A stretch of DNA of 64,000 bases from UBA11475 sp045655805. Its GTDB lineage: Bacteria; Bacillota; Clostridia; Christensenellales; Borkfalkiaceae. Under the pieces are notes generated by a model, which was given only the letters and a program-made list of their open reading frames with translations, was not told the origin of the DNA and searched no databases. The translations under genes were made by a program, and so were the position numbers. The stretch is taken from NCBI GenBank assembly GCA_045655805.1, contig JAZOPZ010000003.1, positions 56,467 to 120,466 on the forward strand, in the 5' to 3' direction. Shown here one piece after another: positions 26,690 through 34,739 of this stretch; the first letter of the stretch is position 1; every line of letters starts with the position of its first letter.

Positions 26690-27424
26690 ATGACGGCATC
26701 ATATAACTTTTTGCAAGATACCGTTAAGCAAAACGATGGATTATTTTTGGTTTTTACAATCCTAGTTGTGCTTATAGCGTTTTTTGTAATGGCTATAAAT
26801 ATAGCCAGAATAAAAAAGGTATTTTTTAAACTTGCAAAAACAAAGCGCGTTCGCTTGTATACGTATAAATTAATTAGATTTTACGTTAGGTATCGGAGAA
26901 TAATCTGGTACGTACTTTTTGGGTGCTGTACAACTGTGATTACTATCTTTTTTAAGAATGTTTTTCATTATATTTTTAGCAATCAACATCCGTATTTATC
27001 GGCAGAAATTGCTTGGTTTGTAGCAACGATATTTTCTTTTATTACAAATAAATACTTTGTATTTAAAAGTATTGGCGCACCAAAAATAGTTGTATTTTAC
27101 GAATCACTTACTTTTTTTGGTTCAAGGATAATTTCTCTACTAATTGATTTTGCTATTATTTATTTTATGTATATTTTACTCAATCTTAATTATAGTTTAG
27201 TGTCAATTGTAAGTATAATTATTCAAATTATAATTAACTATTTTATGGTAACACATATTGTTTTTAGCGATAGAGTAAAGGGTATGTTTGATAATACTCA
27301 AACCACAAGAAAGCGTAAAAAATTTATAGAATTCAAGCCGATAGTAAGTGCTGATGATTTTATACCGACATTTTCTAAAGATGACGATTTCTTAAAATAT
27401 CTTTCTAACGAAGGTTTTAACTAG
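26690..27424 (+). CDS. GtrA-like membrane protein
   Basis: A 244-residue protein. After an N-terminal membrane segment (about 18-40), residues 75-195 match GtrA: WYVLFGCCTTVITIFFKNVF, AEIAWFVATIFSFITNKYFVFKS and a C-terminal ending IINYFMVTHIVFSD. GtrA-like proteins carry lipid-linked sugars or act in wall polysaccharide decoration. The 50-residue basic cytoplasmic tail is extra. TTG 26684 is an alternative start; neither has a clear ribosome binding site. It closes the glycerol-3-phosphate operon. Confidence 0.8.
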   Translation: MTASYNFLQDTVKQNDGLFLVFTILVVLIAFFVMAINIARIKKVFFKLAKTKRVRLYTYKLIRFYVRYRRIIWYVLFGCCTTVITIFFKNVFHYIFSNQHPYLSAEIAWFVATIFSFITNKYFVFKSIGAPKIVVFYESLTFFGSRIISLLIDFAIIYFMYILLNLNYSLVSIVSIIIQIIINYFMVTHIVFSDRVKGMFDNTQTTRKRKKFIEFKPIVSADDFIPTFSKDDDFLKYLSNEGFN

Positions 27425-27446
27425 AGCAGGTAACTGCTCTTTTTTA
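27423..27446 (+). terminator. Rho-independent terminator after gtrA-like gene
   Basis: AGAGCAG gtaa CTGCTCT followed by a T-run, overlapping the stop codon. Confidence 0.9.
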
Positions 27447-27491
27447 TTTTGGACACTTTTTAAGCAAAACGGTATTGCGAAAGTTGAACAT

Positions 27492-27971
27492 TTACTTTCT
27501 ATAGCCATCAATCCTAATACATCTTAAGGTATTGTATTTATACTGTGTTAATGGTTTAAATAAGGCATCGAAAGAGTGTGCGCAAACATAGGGAACGTTG
27601 TTAAAAATGTTTGTTACAACTAAAGTGTGGTAAAAAGTCGTCCCGTTTGATAATTGGATAAAATCACCTGTTTGACAGTCTTTTATGTTTACAATCTTGC
27701 CAAACGGACCAACTCCTTTATTGTTGATTATAAACTCATAAAAGTATTTAACTGAAGTCCACGAAGGTGAGCGATCGTTTATGTTTTTATAATACCAACC
27801 GTAAGTTTCAATAAAATTCATACTAGGGGCACCTGCTAAAAGACATTGTGAAGCGAAGTTGGTACAGTCCCCACCTATTTTGCTAAAGTCGTAATATTGG
27901 GGATTACGTGAAAGTGCCCACTTTTCGGCATAATTTTTTGTTAAATTTTTTTCAAATAAAAAGGTTTTCAT
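27492..27971 (-). CDS. Putative amidase domain (Amidase_6, CHAP/NlpC-like) protein
   Basis: A 159-residue single-domain protein. GGDCTNFASQCLLAG with C36 and TFYHTLVVT with H115 give the Cys-His pair of the papain-like amidases; WYYKN and SWTSV are the conserved aromatic signatures. Family members cut peptide or amide bonds in the cell wall or process spore cortex, yet no signal peptide is present, so the site of action is open. The ATG lies in a perfect 13-bp inverted repeat and no ribosome binding site is seen, so translation may be restrained (see findings). Confidence 0.8.
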   Translation of the reverse strand: MKTFLFEKNLTKNYAEKWALSRNPQYYDFSKIGGDCTNFASQCLLAGAPSMNFIETYGWYYKNINDRSPSWTSVKYFYEFIINNKGVGPFGKIVNIKDCQTGDFIQLSNGTTFYHTLVVTNIFNNVPYVCAHSFDALFKPLTQYKYNTLRCIRIDGYRK

Positions 27972-27992
27972 ACAATATCGTATGAAAACCTT
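27961..27992. repeat. Perfect 13-bp inverted repeat covering the amidase start codon
   Basis: AAGGTTTTCATAC (27961-27973), six-base loop, GTATGAAAACCTT (27980-27992). On the minus strand the downstream arm contains the start ATG and is followed by T-rich sequence. Confidence 0.95.
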
Positions 27993-28149
27993 GTGATTTT
28001 AGTGTTGCAATTATTTTGCTTGTTTAGTATTTTCTTGTTGGGGTTTCTTTTTAAGGTCGTGTCTAAACATTCCTATAATTATCGAGATAATATTGATGGA
28101 TCTAAAAGCATTTTTTTTGAAGATACAAGCATATCAACCTCTTTATTAA
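27993..28149. other. Gap with no convincing gene
   Basis: Between the amidase and the broken hydrolase. On the minus strand an AAAGAGG site and ATG at 28132 open only 16 codons; a second frame from about 28108 to 28011 ends MFRHDLKKKPQQ and could be the decayed tail of a membrane protein. No call is made. Confidence 0.3.
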
Positions 28150-30192
28150 TTATTGTTTTTTAACTTTGAAAAAAGCGCTTTCAAAAGGTTTTAACGGTTT
28201 AGTTAAGTGTACCGTGTCGCCTTTAGCGAAGCCTTCGGTTTGATAGAACGTGATATCTTTTGCATGAAGTTCTAATTGGATTTCAGGATGAAGAATTTCA
28301 TCTTCACAATTATTCCACAAACCAAAAAAACGATTATCATCATCTTCAGCGCATAAAATATATAAATACGGGTTTTTTAACGATTTAGCAGGAAGTTTTT
28401 TCTTTTGTAGCCATTCAGCAGTATCAAAAATTTGGCGTTGTCGGCACCAATTTATAAAGAAACTGCCACTAAAACCGTCATAAACATCACGGTTTTGAAC
28501 ATTTAAAGCAACGAAAGTATGTACACAAAATCTTTGCCCGTTAGCATTTTCATATAAATAACAAGCAGGGAAGTTTTCTCGAACTGTGTTCGTTGAATCA
28601 TCCGCTTTATAGTTGCCAAACTGTGGTTTAAAAATGCCGTATTTGAAAATGCTAATTACCTTTGCACCGTCACGTAAATTTACTTTGTAAAAACGTAATG
28701 GGAAAGGTGATGGTTGACCAATTGGCATAGATATATCGTCAGCAATATAAAACTCTTCCGATGGATTTGCAAAAACTTGTTCGTAACTTATAAGACCAAC
28801 GTCAATGCCTTTTTCTGTTAAAATTTTAGCGCCTTTTAAGTCTGTGATTATACCATTTTTAAGTTGTTCATCTGTTAAGTATCTAGCGTTTTCACCAAAA
28901 GCAAGTCCTGCATAGTCGCAGTTTTCGTAAGAGGTTGGGACAGAGCAATCCGTCACATAATAAGATTCTGGTGGGACTACGCTATCGAGCCTATAATATG
29001 AACCAAATTCTTCAAATGGTTCAAGGTCGTCAAATATTGCGTTGGATAATCTTTGTTGTTTTACTAAAGGTCTAAGACCTATAATTTTTTTACCTTTGAA
29101 AAGTTTGTCAATAAGTTGATATGTAGACTGGTTTTTTTGGTGGAATTCAAGATAACCGTTTTCATAACCTGGACCTTGTCTATAAGCAGTCATATATTTA
29201 TAAATGCCGTCACTACCACCGTTAGCGCGAAGAATTTGATCAAATACTTCAAGGTATGATGCTGGTATTCTACTTCTAGGACGTTGGTAAGGATCACCTT
29301 CGGAAATGATTTCTATATCCTCGCCAGAGAACCATCCAAATTGCATACGATTGCTTTCGATAACTGCGCTTAAAGAGGTATTTTCTCTCGCCCAATATGG
29401 AGCACCCGTTAAACGAACGAAAGGTTTAGTGTTTCCTGCGGCAACCTTTGCCAACTCTTGAATTGTAGCGCCGTCAATATCGTAATTTAATCGACTTGCG
29501 CTAATGCCAATTCGAAATTGTGGATTTACTTTATCAACTTCTTCTCTTAACGTTTTTAAGAAGTTGTTCATTGTGTCTTTTTTTAAGTCCATCCAAATTT
29601 TACGGTAGCTTAAATCTTCGTTATTATAAATTAAGTCGCGCAGTTCTTCAATTGAAACTTTTCTACCAACTCTTTTGGAAAATTCGTTCATGTGAAGTTC
29701 ACAACAACAAGCGATTTTTGTAATAGGCGGACCAGATAATCTAAAATCGTCTTCAAATAAAGATCTTGCTATACCCGTTTAAGCCAATTCTTTCATTTTC
29801 CACGCAAAATCTTTTGTGAAATTTTCGTCTAACGGGCAAAATGCTTGTTCAATTAGTTCGGGTTTACCACTTGAATAGTCGGCAACTTGTCTATGAATAA
29901 ATTTTTTACCTTCTTCGCCAATATTTAAGCCTTTATTTTCGTGCCCAGTGGTAGGGCATAACCATGCGCCTACAGTTACGCCTCTTTCTTTAAAGAAGTC
30001 AACTTTGGCTTTTAATTCTTCAATATTTTTTAAGAACAAAGGTTTATCACCGAAAACATTTCTAATAACTATAAATAGTTCAGCATCGAGTTCTTTTGCC
30101 ATCACTGCATAAACTTTACCCCAAGTATTTAGTCTATCCATTGTTAAAGTGATAGGTATTATTGTTTTGTAAGGTTTAACGATGTTTTGCAT
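28150..30192 (-). pseudogene. Large hydrolase-like protein of unknown family interrupted by TAA
   Basis: From ATG 30192 the frame gives 137 residues, then TAA (29779-29781), then continues in the same frame through TGIARSLFEDDFRLSGPP to the stop at 28150, 680 residues in all. One base change (for example AAA to TAA) explains the break. The N-terminal half looks like a TIM barrel (PITLTMDRLNTWGKVY, GAWLCPTTGHE, LFEDDFRL), the C-terminal part beta-rich, and the setting is carbohydrate metabolism, but I do not recognise a glycosidase family. The promoter and CTGGAG site remain intact, which points to recent loss or a sequence error. Confidence 0.75.
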
Positions 30193-30218
30193 AATTAACT
30201 CCAGTTTGGCTTTTAGTT

Positions 30219-30247
30219 ATTATACCATGATAAAATTACGACTTCAA
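30219..30247 (-). promoter_or_regulatory. Sigma-A promoter of the broken hydrolase gene
   Basis: On the minus strand TTGAAG, 17 bases, TATAAT, about 27 bases upstream of the start. Confidence 0.75.
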
Positions 30248-30360
30248 GAGTAAAATAAAAATCATTACTTAAATGTTGAGGTTATAGTATTGTTAAAAAT
30301 AGGTACAAGCATTTGCAAAGCAAAAGCCCGAACCACGGCGATGCTCGTAACACTACCTAA

Positions 30361-30404
30361 CACAAAAAAGACACATCAAAGGCGTTCCCTATAAGGGATT
30401 TTTT
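30361..30404 (+). repeat. Left copy of a terminator-bearing repeat
   Basis: CACAAAAAAGACACATCA, a short variable centre, then TCCCTATAAGGGATTTTTT. The latter is a small hairpin with T-run. The same two blocks occur inverted at 40462-40506. The surrounding 30193-30559 gap otherwise holds only a promoter and a terminator. Confidence 0.85.
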
Positions 30405-30446
30405 GAAATATTAAAAATTTATAGGAAATTGCACTTTCAAGCGGAG

Positions 30447-30487
30447 AAAAAATCAGATTCCAAATTGGAGTCTGATTTTTTTTTGTA
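30447..30487 (+). terminator. Bidirectional terminator-like hairpin upstream of the integrase
   Basis: AATCAGATTCC / GGAGTCTGATT (one wobble), five-base loop, long T-run after and A-run before. Confidence 0.85.
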
Positions 30488-30559
30488 ATGCAATAATTTA
30501 ATGTATTAAATTCTGTTTATAGTAAAATAATTATAGAAAACTATATATGGAGGACTAAA

Positions 30560-31399
30560 ATGAAAAGACAATTAAATCAAGAGAAATTACGACAATTTGA
30601 AGACTATTTAGTGTGTGAAGAACGAAGCAAAGCAACTATTGAAAAGTATTTGCACGATATGAGAACGTTTTATGAGTTTGTGGGAAATAGAGAAGTAGTT
30701 AAGAGTATTGTATTAGATTATAAAAATGCACTCATAAGTTCGCACGCTGTGACAAGTGCAAATTCAATGATTGCGGCAGTCAACGTCTTTTTTCGTTTTT
30801 GTGGTTGGTATGATTTGTGTGTAAAACAATATAAAATACAAAAATCCGCTTTCTGTCCCGAAGAAAAGGAACTATCAAAGGCGGATTATATTCGACTTGT
30901 ACAGGCGTCTCGAAAGAATGGAAACGAAAGACTTAATTTGATTATACAAACGATATGTGGCACTGGTATTAGAGTTAGTGAGTTGCAATATATTACAGTT
31001 GAGGCGGTGAAAAAAGGCGAAGCGTTCGTAAATTGTAAAGGGAAGAATCGACGCATTTTTATTGTAGAAGAATTGAGAAAAAAACTCTTACGATATATAA
31101 GAGAGCGTGAAATACAAAAAGGGGCAATATTTATAACGAAAAACGGAAAAAACATCAGCCGTCATAATATTTGGCGTGATATGAAAGCACTATGTAAGGA
31201 TGCTGGTGTTTCATCAACGAAAGTGTTTCCACATAATTTAAGGCATCTTTTTGCTAGAACGTTTTACGGCATTGAAAAAGATATTGCTAAGCTTGCAGAC
31301 ATTCTTGGTCATACCAGCATAAACACAACTAGAATCTATATTATTACAACGGCTACTGAGCATAAACGCAAGATGGAAAATATGCGCTTAATAATATAA
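30560..31399 (+). CDS. Tyrosine recombinase / phage-type integrase
   Basis: A 279-residue site-specific recombinase. Residues 1-95 are the SAM-like core-binding domain. The catalytic set is complete: R138 in TGIRVSEL, a lysine near 162 in KGKNRR, H225 and R228 in PHNLRHLFAR, H251 in LGHTSINTT and Y260 in RIYI. GGAGGACTAAA precedes ATG. It resembles the short XerC/D-like integrases of clostridial elements, with no excisionase nearby. It is oriented into the SipW/TasA block and is the best evidence that the block moves or once moved. Confidence 0.92.
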   Translation: MKRQLNQEKLRQFEDYLVCEERSKATIEKYLHDMRTFYEFVGNREVVKSIVLDYKNALISSHAVTSANSMIAAVNVFFRFCGWYDLCVKQYKIQKSAFCPEEKELSKADYIRLVQASRKNGNERLNLIIQTICGTGIRVSELQYITVEAVKKGEAFVNCKGKNRRIFIVEELRKKLLRYIREREIQKGAIFITKNGKNISRHNIWRDMKALCKDAGVSSTKVFPHNLRHLFARTFYGIEKDIAKLADILGHTSINTTRIYIITTATEHKRKMENMRLII

Positions 31400-31427
31400 A
31401 AAAAGAACGACTTTCGCCGCCCCTATC

Positions 31428-31445
31428 ACATAACGCTTGTTATGT
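31428..31445. promoter_or_regulatory. Dyad site 1, CATAAC-N4-GTTATG
   Basis: ACATAAC gctt GTTATGT, seven-base arms, between the integrase and the regulator promoter. It is the reverse complement of sites 2 and 3. It may be a TetR operator. Confidence 0.6.
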
Positions 31446-31602
31446 TGTAAAAACCAAATTCGTTTTCCTCTAAAGCTAAATATATAATAAAAAAATTGCA
31501 CGACAAAAAGACCTTTTCTATCAAATCAATAAAGTTAGTTAGAAATGGTTTTTTAGTTGTGCAAAAAATTCCTTAAAAATTTTATATATGTATTAAAATC
31601 GC

Positions 31603-31631
31603 TTGCAATTTTTAATAAATTACGCTATAAT
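31603..31631 (+). promoter_or_regulatory. Sigma-A promoter of the regulator leader
   Basis: TTGCAA, 17 bases, TATAAT. RNA would start near 31638, giving a leader of roughly 200 bases before the TetR-type gene. Confidence 0.8.
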
Positions 31632-31674
31632 AATGCAAACAAAATGTTCTTTGCATTGCGACAAGCAATGTTTG

Positions 31675-31698
31675 AACACATAACAAGCGTTATGTGTT
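31675..31698. promoter_or_regulatory. Dyad site 2, perfect ten-base arms
   Basis: AACACATAAC aagc GTTATGTGTT. It shares core and spacer with site 3 and is the complement of site 1. The size suits a dimeric TetR-family operator; as RNA it is a tight hairpin. Confidence 0.65.
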
Positions 31699-31709
31699 AC
31701 AATTGGGGG

Positions 31710-31731
31710 CAACATAACAAGCGTTACGTTG
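31710..31731. promoter_or_regulatory. Dyad site 3
   Basis: CAACATAAC aagc GTTACGTTG, nine-base arms with one mismatch, 35 bases after site 2. Confidence 0.55.
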
Positions 31732-31756
31732 TTTTTGAGTTGTGGCCTATGTTAGC

Positions 31757-31781
31757 TACTCCTTATATGGGAGTATTTTTT
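31757..31781 (+). terminator. Terminator/attenuator upstream of the TetR-type gene
   Basis: TACTCC / GGAGTA hairpin followed by six T, about 65 bases before the regulator start. It could end a small RNA or attenuate the operon. Confidence 0.65.
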
Positions 31782-31844
31782 ATGGTCAAGGTGTAGTGTT
31801 TGCTACAAAGAGCATCTAACTGTGTTTGTATGTGAGTTGGGAGA

Positions 31845-32477
31845 ATGGAAAGAGAAGCAGACATTGGAGCGATTCTGATAGATAATGCAATTCATTTAAT
31901 TGCAGAAGGTGGCTTTGAGAAAGCAACGACAAAAAATCTTGCGTATTATAGTGAAACTTCGAAAGAAATAAAAATGAATGAAGTTTACATATATCGCTTA
32001 TTTGGAAGTAAAGAAAATTTATATGAAACGGCGTTTTTAACCTTGGATAAAGAATTTACGGAAGCTGCGAGAACGGCACTAGCTGTTTCGTGGGGAGTAG
32101 GTGCAAACGAAAAGAAGAAGTTCTACGAGTTCTTTCTTAAGGTGTGGGCCTTTGTGTTAAAAAATGAAGCCCATTGCAGATGCTACGTGCGTTATTATTA
32201 TTCGGTTTATTTTAAGGGCAAAGCGTTAGAAAAACATCACAAGCATTTTGACTCTATAGTGGAGGCGTTCAAACCATTATTTATAGAAGAGGCTGATGTG
32301 TCGGCTATTATGCACAGCATATTTACAACCTTATTAGATTTTGCTATAAGGGTTTATAACGGAGTGCTTGCTAATAATGAAGAAAATAGACCGCACGTTT
32401 TTAACGTTTTATATTGTATGTTGATGACATACTTAAAGAATCCAGATACAAGTAATGTAAAAACACTACTACTCTAA
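31845..32477 (+). CDS. TetR/AcrR-family transcriptional regulator
   Basis: A 210-residue regulator. Residues 8-62 form the TetR helix-turn-helix: LIDNAIHLIAEGGFEKATTK, then a recognition region with a few extra residues (SETSKEIKMNEVYIY) and RLFGSKENLYETAF. The C-terminal helices are variable as usual and give no ligand clue. GGGAGA lies six bases before ATG. It is the first gene after the dyad-rich leader and 58 bases before the surface operon, so it probably represses itself and that operon. Confidence 0.82.
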   Translation: MEREADIGAILIDNAIHLIAEGGFEKATTKNLAYYSETSKEIKMNEVYIYRLFGSKENLYETAFLTLDKEFTEAARTALAVSWGVGANEKKKFYEFFLKVWAFVLKNEAHCRCYVRYYYSVYFKGKALEKHHKHFDSIVEAFKPLFIEEADVSAIMHSIFTTLLDFAIRVYNGVLANNEENRPHVFNVLYCMLMTYLKNPDTSNVKTLLL

Positions 32478-32483
32478 AATGAG

Positions 32484-32516
32484 TGTGAATAAAGCAAAAT
32501 GATTTGTTTTATTCAC
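32484..32516 (+). repeat. Long imperfect hairpin between regulator and surface operon
   Basis: GTGAATAAAGCAAA pairs imperfectly with TTTGTTTTATTCAC. It has no T-run, so it is more likely an RNA processing or stability element than a terminator. Confidence 0.5.
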
Positions 32517-32535
32517 ATATAGAACGGAGGAGGAA

Positions 32536-33018
32536 ATGGGTAAAGGCAACAAGTTAAAATTCATTTTAATAATCATTTCCATCATCTTAACCTTAACGGG
32601 CGTTGTTCTGTTCACAACGATACATGACAACAATGAATTAAAGGAAAATACCGTTATAGAGATTGACGGGGCAACCACTAAAACGTTAAAAGCAAAAATT
32701 GATGGGCTATATCCAGGAAAGACAGAGGATTACGTTATTTCGTTTACTGGAGATAATGTAAAAGACTATTTGATTACGCTTGATTTTAATGGCGATAATG
32801 ACGGAACTCTTAAAAACTTTATAGAAGTAAAAATAAAAACGAACGAGTCTTCAATTAATAAAACATTAAATGAATTACTTGAAGGCGATTTGATTTCTCT
32901 TGGTACAGGTGTAACAGAAATAACAATATCGTATACTATGCCGATTGAGGTTGGTAATGAAGCACAAGGGCTAAGCGTTGTGTTATACATAGAACTCGAA
33001 GCGAAAACTGTTGAATGA
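32536..33018 (+). CDS. Membrane-anchored Ig-like protein of the SipW/TasA-like operon
   Basis: A 160-residue protein behind GGAGGAGG. Residues 8-28 are one membrane helix (FILIIISIILTLTGVVLF) without a SipW-type cleavage site. The rest is a beta-sandwich with LYPGKTEDYVISFTGDNVKD and LKNFIEVKIK, the pattern of camelysin/TasA-type domains. It might anchor or nucleate the fibre, as TapA does in Bacillus; that is inference from position. It ends with TGA overlapping the signal peptidase start. Confidence 0.65.
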   Translation: MGKGNKLKFILIIISIILTLTGVVLFTTIHDNNELKENTVIEIDGATTKTLKAKIDGLYPGKTEDYVISFTGDNVKDYLITLDFNGDNDGTLKNFIEVKIKTNESSINKTLNELLEGDLISLGTGVTEITISYTMPIEVGNEAQGLSVVLYIELEAKTVE

Positions 33019-33956
33019 TGAGTAACGAAAAAATTAAAGATAAAAAAGTTATTGTAAAAAAAGTCTTAAAAATAACAGGCAATGTTCTAGTGTATCTGTT
33101 GATGGCGATTGTGATGTTTGTATTGGTTATAAGCATCACGTCAAAAAAAGACAGCGACGGCACGGCTACGGTTTTTGGGTATCAGCTTAGATTTGTTCAG
33201 TCCGACTCAATGGAAGAATGTGAATTAACGGACGTTAGCAACTTTGAGATTAAGAGCATACGTGTTAAATCTTGTATATTTGTAGACGTTGCCCCAGAAT
33301 CGGAAAAAGAAAAAGCCGAATGGTATAAAAGCTTAAAAGTAGGCGACGTGTTAACGTTTAAGTATGTTTACAGTAGACAGGAAACGATAACACACCGTAT
33401 TGTTAATATTGAAGAAAAAACAACGGGCGGATATATCATAACGCTTGAGGGTGACAATAAAAACGCTGAAACGGATCTTATGCAACAAACGATAGATACA
33501 TCGCTTACAGACAGTCCTAATTATATCATTGGTAAAGTGACAGGACAAAGCTATGTGTTGGGTTTACTCGTATATGCGTTCAAAACACCAGTTGGAATTG
33601 TTTGCTTAATAATTATTCCCTGTCTTATTATCATTGCTTTTGAAGTAATACGGCTTGTAAAAGTATTCGGTAAAGATAAGAAAGAGAAACAACAAGCAGA
33701 AAAGAAAAAGCAAGAGGATGAGATAGAAGAGTTAAAACGCCAACTTGCGGAATTGCAAAACAAAAAGAATGATACGGCTCCAGTAGAAGTTGTAGAAAAA
33801 CCACCAGTAGAAACGCCGGTAGTAATTCCTGAAACACCACCGACTGAAATAAAAGAAGACGTATCGCATAGTGAAACTATAGAATCAACGGTCAAAGACA
33901 CAGAACCGATTATAGAAAATACCGAAAACAATAAACCTATGGAAGGAGAAGAATAA
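33015..33956 (+). CDS. sipW: SipW-type signal peptidase I with long C-terminal tail
   Basis: A 313-residue membrane protease. Helix 1 is at about 20-42. The catalytic serine is S65 in VQSDSMEE and the partner is H127 in ETITHRIV, so this is the Ser-His (ER/archaeal/SipW) class, not the Ser-Lys class. LEGDNKN at 144-150 is the conserved D-box. Helix 2 is at about 190-212. Residues 220-250 are a charged coiled coil and 255-313 a Pro/Glu/Thr-rich tail, which Bacillus SipW lacks. It probably cleaves the signal peptides of the three proteins encoded downstream. Confidence 0.9.
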   Translation: MMSNEKIKDKKVIVKKVLKITGNVLVYLLMAIVMFVLVISITSKKDSDGTATVFGYQLRFVQSDSMEECELTDVSNFEIKSIRVKSCIFVDVAPESEKEKAEWYKSLKVGDVLTFKYVYSRQETITHRIVNIEEKTTGGYIITLEGDNKNAETDLMQQTIDTSLTDSPNYIIGKVTGQSYVLGLLVYAFKTPVGIVCLIIIPCLIIIAFEVIRLVKVFGKDKKEKQQAEKKKQEDEIEELKRQLAELQNKKNDTAPVEVVEKPPVETPVVIPETPPTEIKEDVSHSETIESTVKDTEPIIENTENNKPMEGEE

Positions 33957-33957
33957 A

Positions 33958-34671
33958 ATGACAGCACTTATATACATATTCATAATTATGGCAGTTATGA
34001 TGGGAATGTTTTGTATGTTCGTTATTGCACGTGACGTTGTGTTAGACGAAAAAGAACGTCGCGAAAAGAAGAATAATCAAAACGCAGTTTCAGTGGTTAA
34101 GCCATCCGAGGTAGTAAAACCAGCGGACGCAGTAAAACCGGTGGAAGTTGCTGAGGTGCTTTCCGTTGCGCCTAATGCTGCGGTAGAAGAAGTGGCACCG
34201 ACCACCGTTAATGATGATTCAGCTGTCGTGTTCTCAACGGCTACGCAAACGCTTGAAGAAAAATATTTAGAGCTTACACCTGAATATAAAGGCTATTATG
34301 ATGAAATAGTAAAATGCGCTATGGCGGTTGAGGGAAGCAAAAGAATAAAGAACGCAAATTATGAAGAATACAAGGTAGGTATGAGCCGTCTTGTAAGATT
34401 AAAAATTAAGCGTGGAATCGTAATATGCGAACTTGTTATTTCCAACTTAACCTTTAAGACGTACGTTAACGATAATAAGGTTGCTATGAAACAAGCGCCT
34501 GCAAGTATTAAGGTTATAGATGAAGCATCTTGTGCTGCTGTTAAGGACAGTATTGGAATTGCTGTAAAAGCAATTGAAGAAGAAAGAGCGTATAGAAAAG
34601 AACAAGCAAAAATTCGTCGTAGAGAAAGACGTTTAGAAGCACGTGAATATGTGTCTACGACAGAAGAATAA
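33958..34671 (+). CDS. Membrane-tethered cytoplasmic protein of unknown function
   Basis: A 237-residue protein. Residues 3-25 are a membrane helix, followed by a charged stretch and a Val/Lys/Pro/Ala-rich linker with repeated VVKP and AVKPVE units. Residues 105-205 form a compact domain (YYDEIVKCAM, YEEYKVGMSRLVRLKIKRG, IKVIDEASCAAVKDS) that I do not recognise, and the end is a basic helix. The linker echoes the tail of the signal peptidase before it; GGAGAAGAATAAA precedes ATG. It may be a cytoplasmic partner of the peptidase. Confidence 0.6.
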   Translation: MTALIYIFIIMAVMMGMFCMFVIARDVVLDEKERREKKNNQNAVSVVKPSEVVKPADAVKPVEVAEVLSVAPNAAVEEVAPTTVNDDSAVVFSTATQTLEEKYLELTPEYKGYYDEIVKCAMAVEGSKRIKNANYEEYKVGMSRLVRLKIKRGIVICELVISNLTFKTYVNDNKVAMKQAPASIKVIDEASCAAVKDSIGIAVKAIEEERAYRKEQAKIRRRERRLEAREYVSTTEE

Positions 34672-34739
34672 TTTAGTATCCAATCGCTTGAAATCTCAAT
34701 CAAGCGAAATAGATAAATCTGAACAAGGAGGACAGGCAA

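Larger units (their letters stand above)
31638..31783 (+). ncRNA. Hairpin-rich leader or small RNA ending in a terminator
   Basis: Between the promoter and a T-run are four hairpins: CATTGC gacaa GCAATG (31654-31670), AACACATAAC aagc GTTATGTGTT (31675-31698), CAACATAAC aagc GTTACGTTG (31710-31731) and TACTCC / GGAGTA with six T (31757-31781). This would be a self-contained transcript of about 145 bases. A 79-codon frame here (31557-31796) crosses the repeats and looks spurious. Confidence 0.5.

Noticed and set aside
28011..28132. Small minus-strand gene with AAAGAGG site
   Set aside because: The ATG opens only 16 codons before a stop; the longer frame beside it is shifted and lacks a start.
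28165..28185. Palindrome around AGCGCTTTC resembling a catabolite-repression site
   Set aside because: It lies near the end of the broken hydrolase coding region, encodes conserved-looking residues, and is far from any promoter.
30300..30560. Direct-repeat attachment sites for the integrase
   Set aside because: I compared the flanks by eye and found only inverted similarity, so no att pair is claimed.
31557..31796. 79-codon plus-strand frame before the TetR gene
   Set aside because: It crosses the promoter, two dyads and a terminator hairpin, has no ribosome binding site, and its product has no sensible composition.
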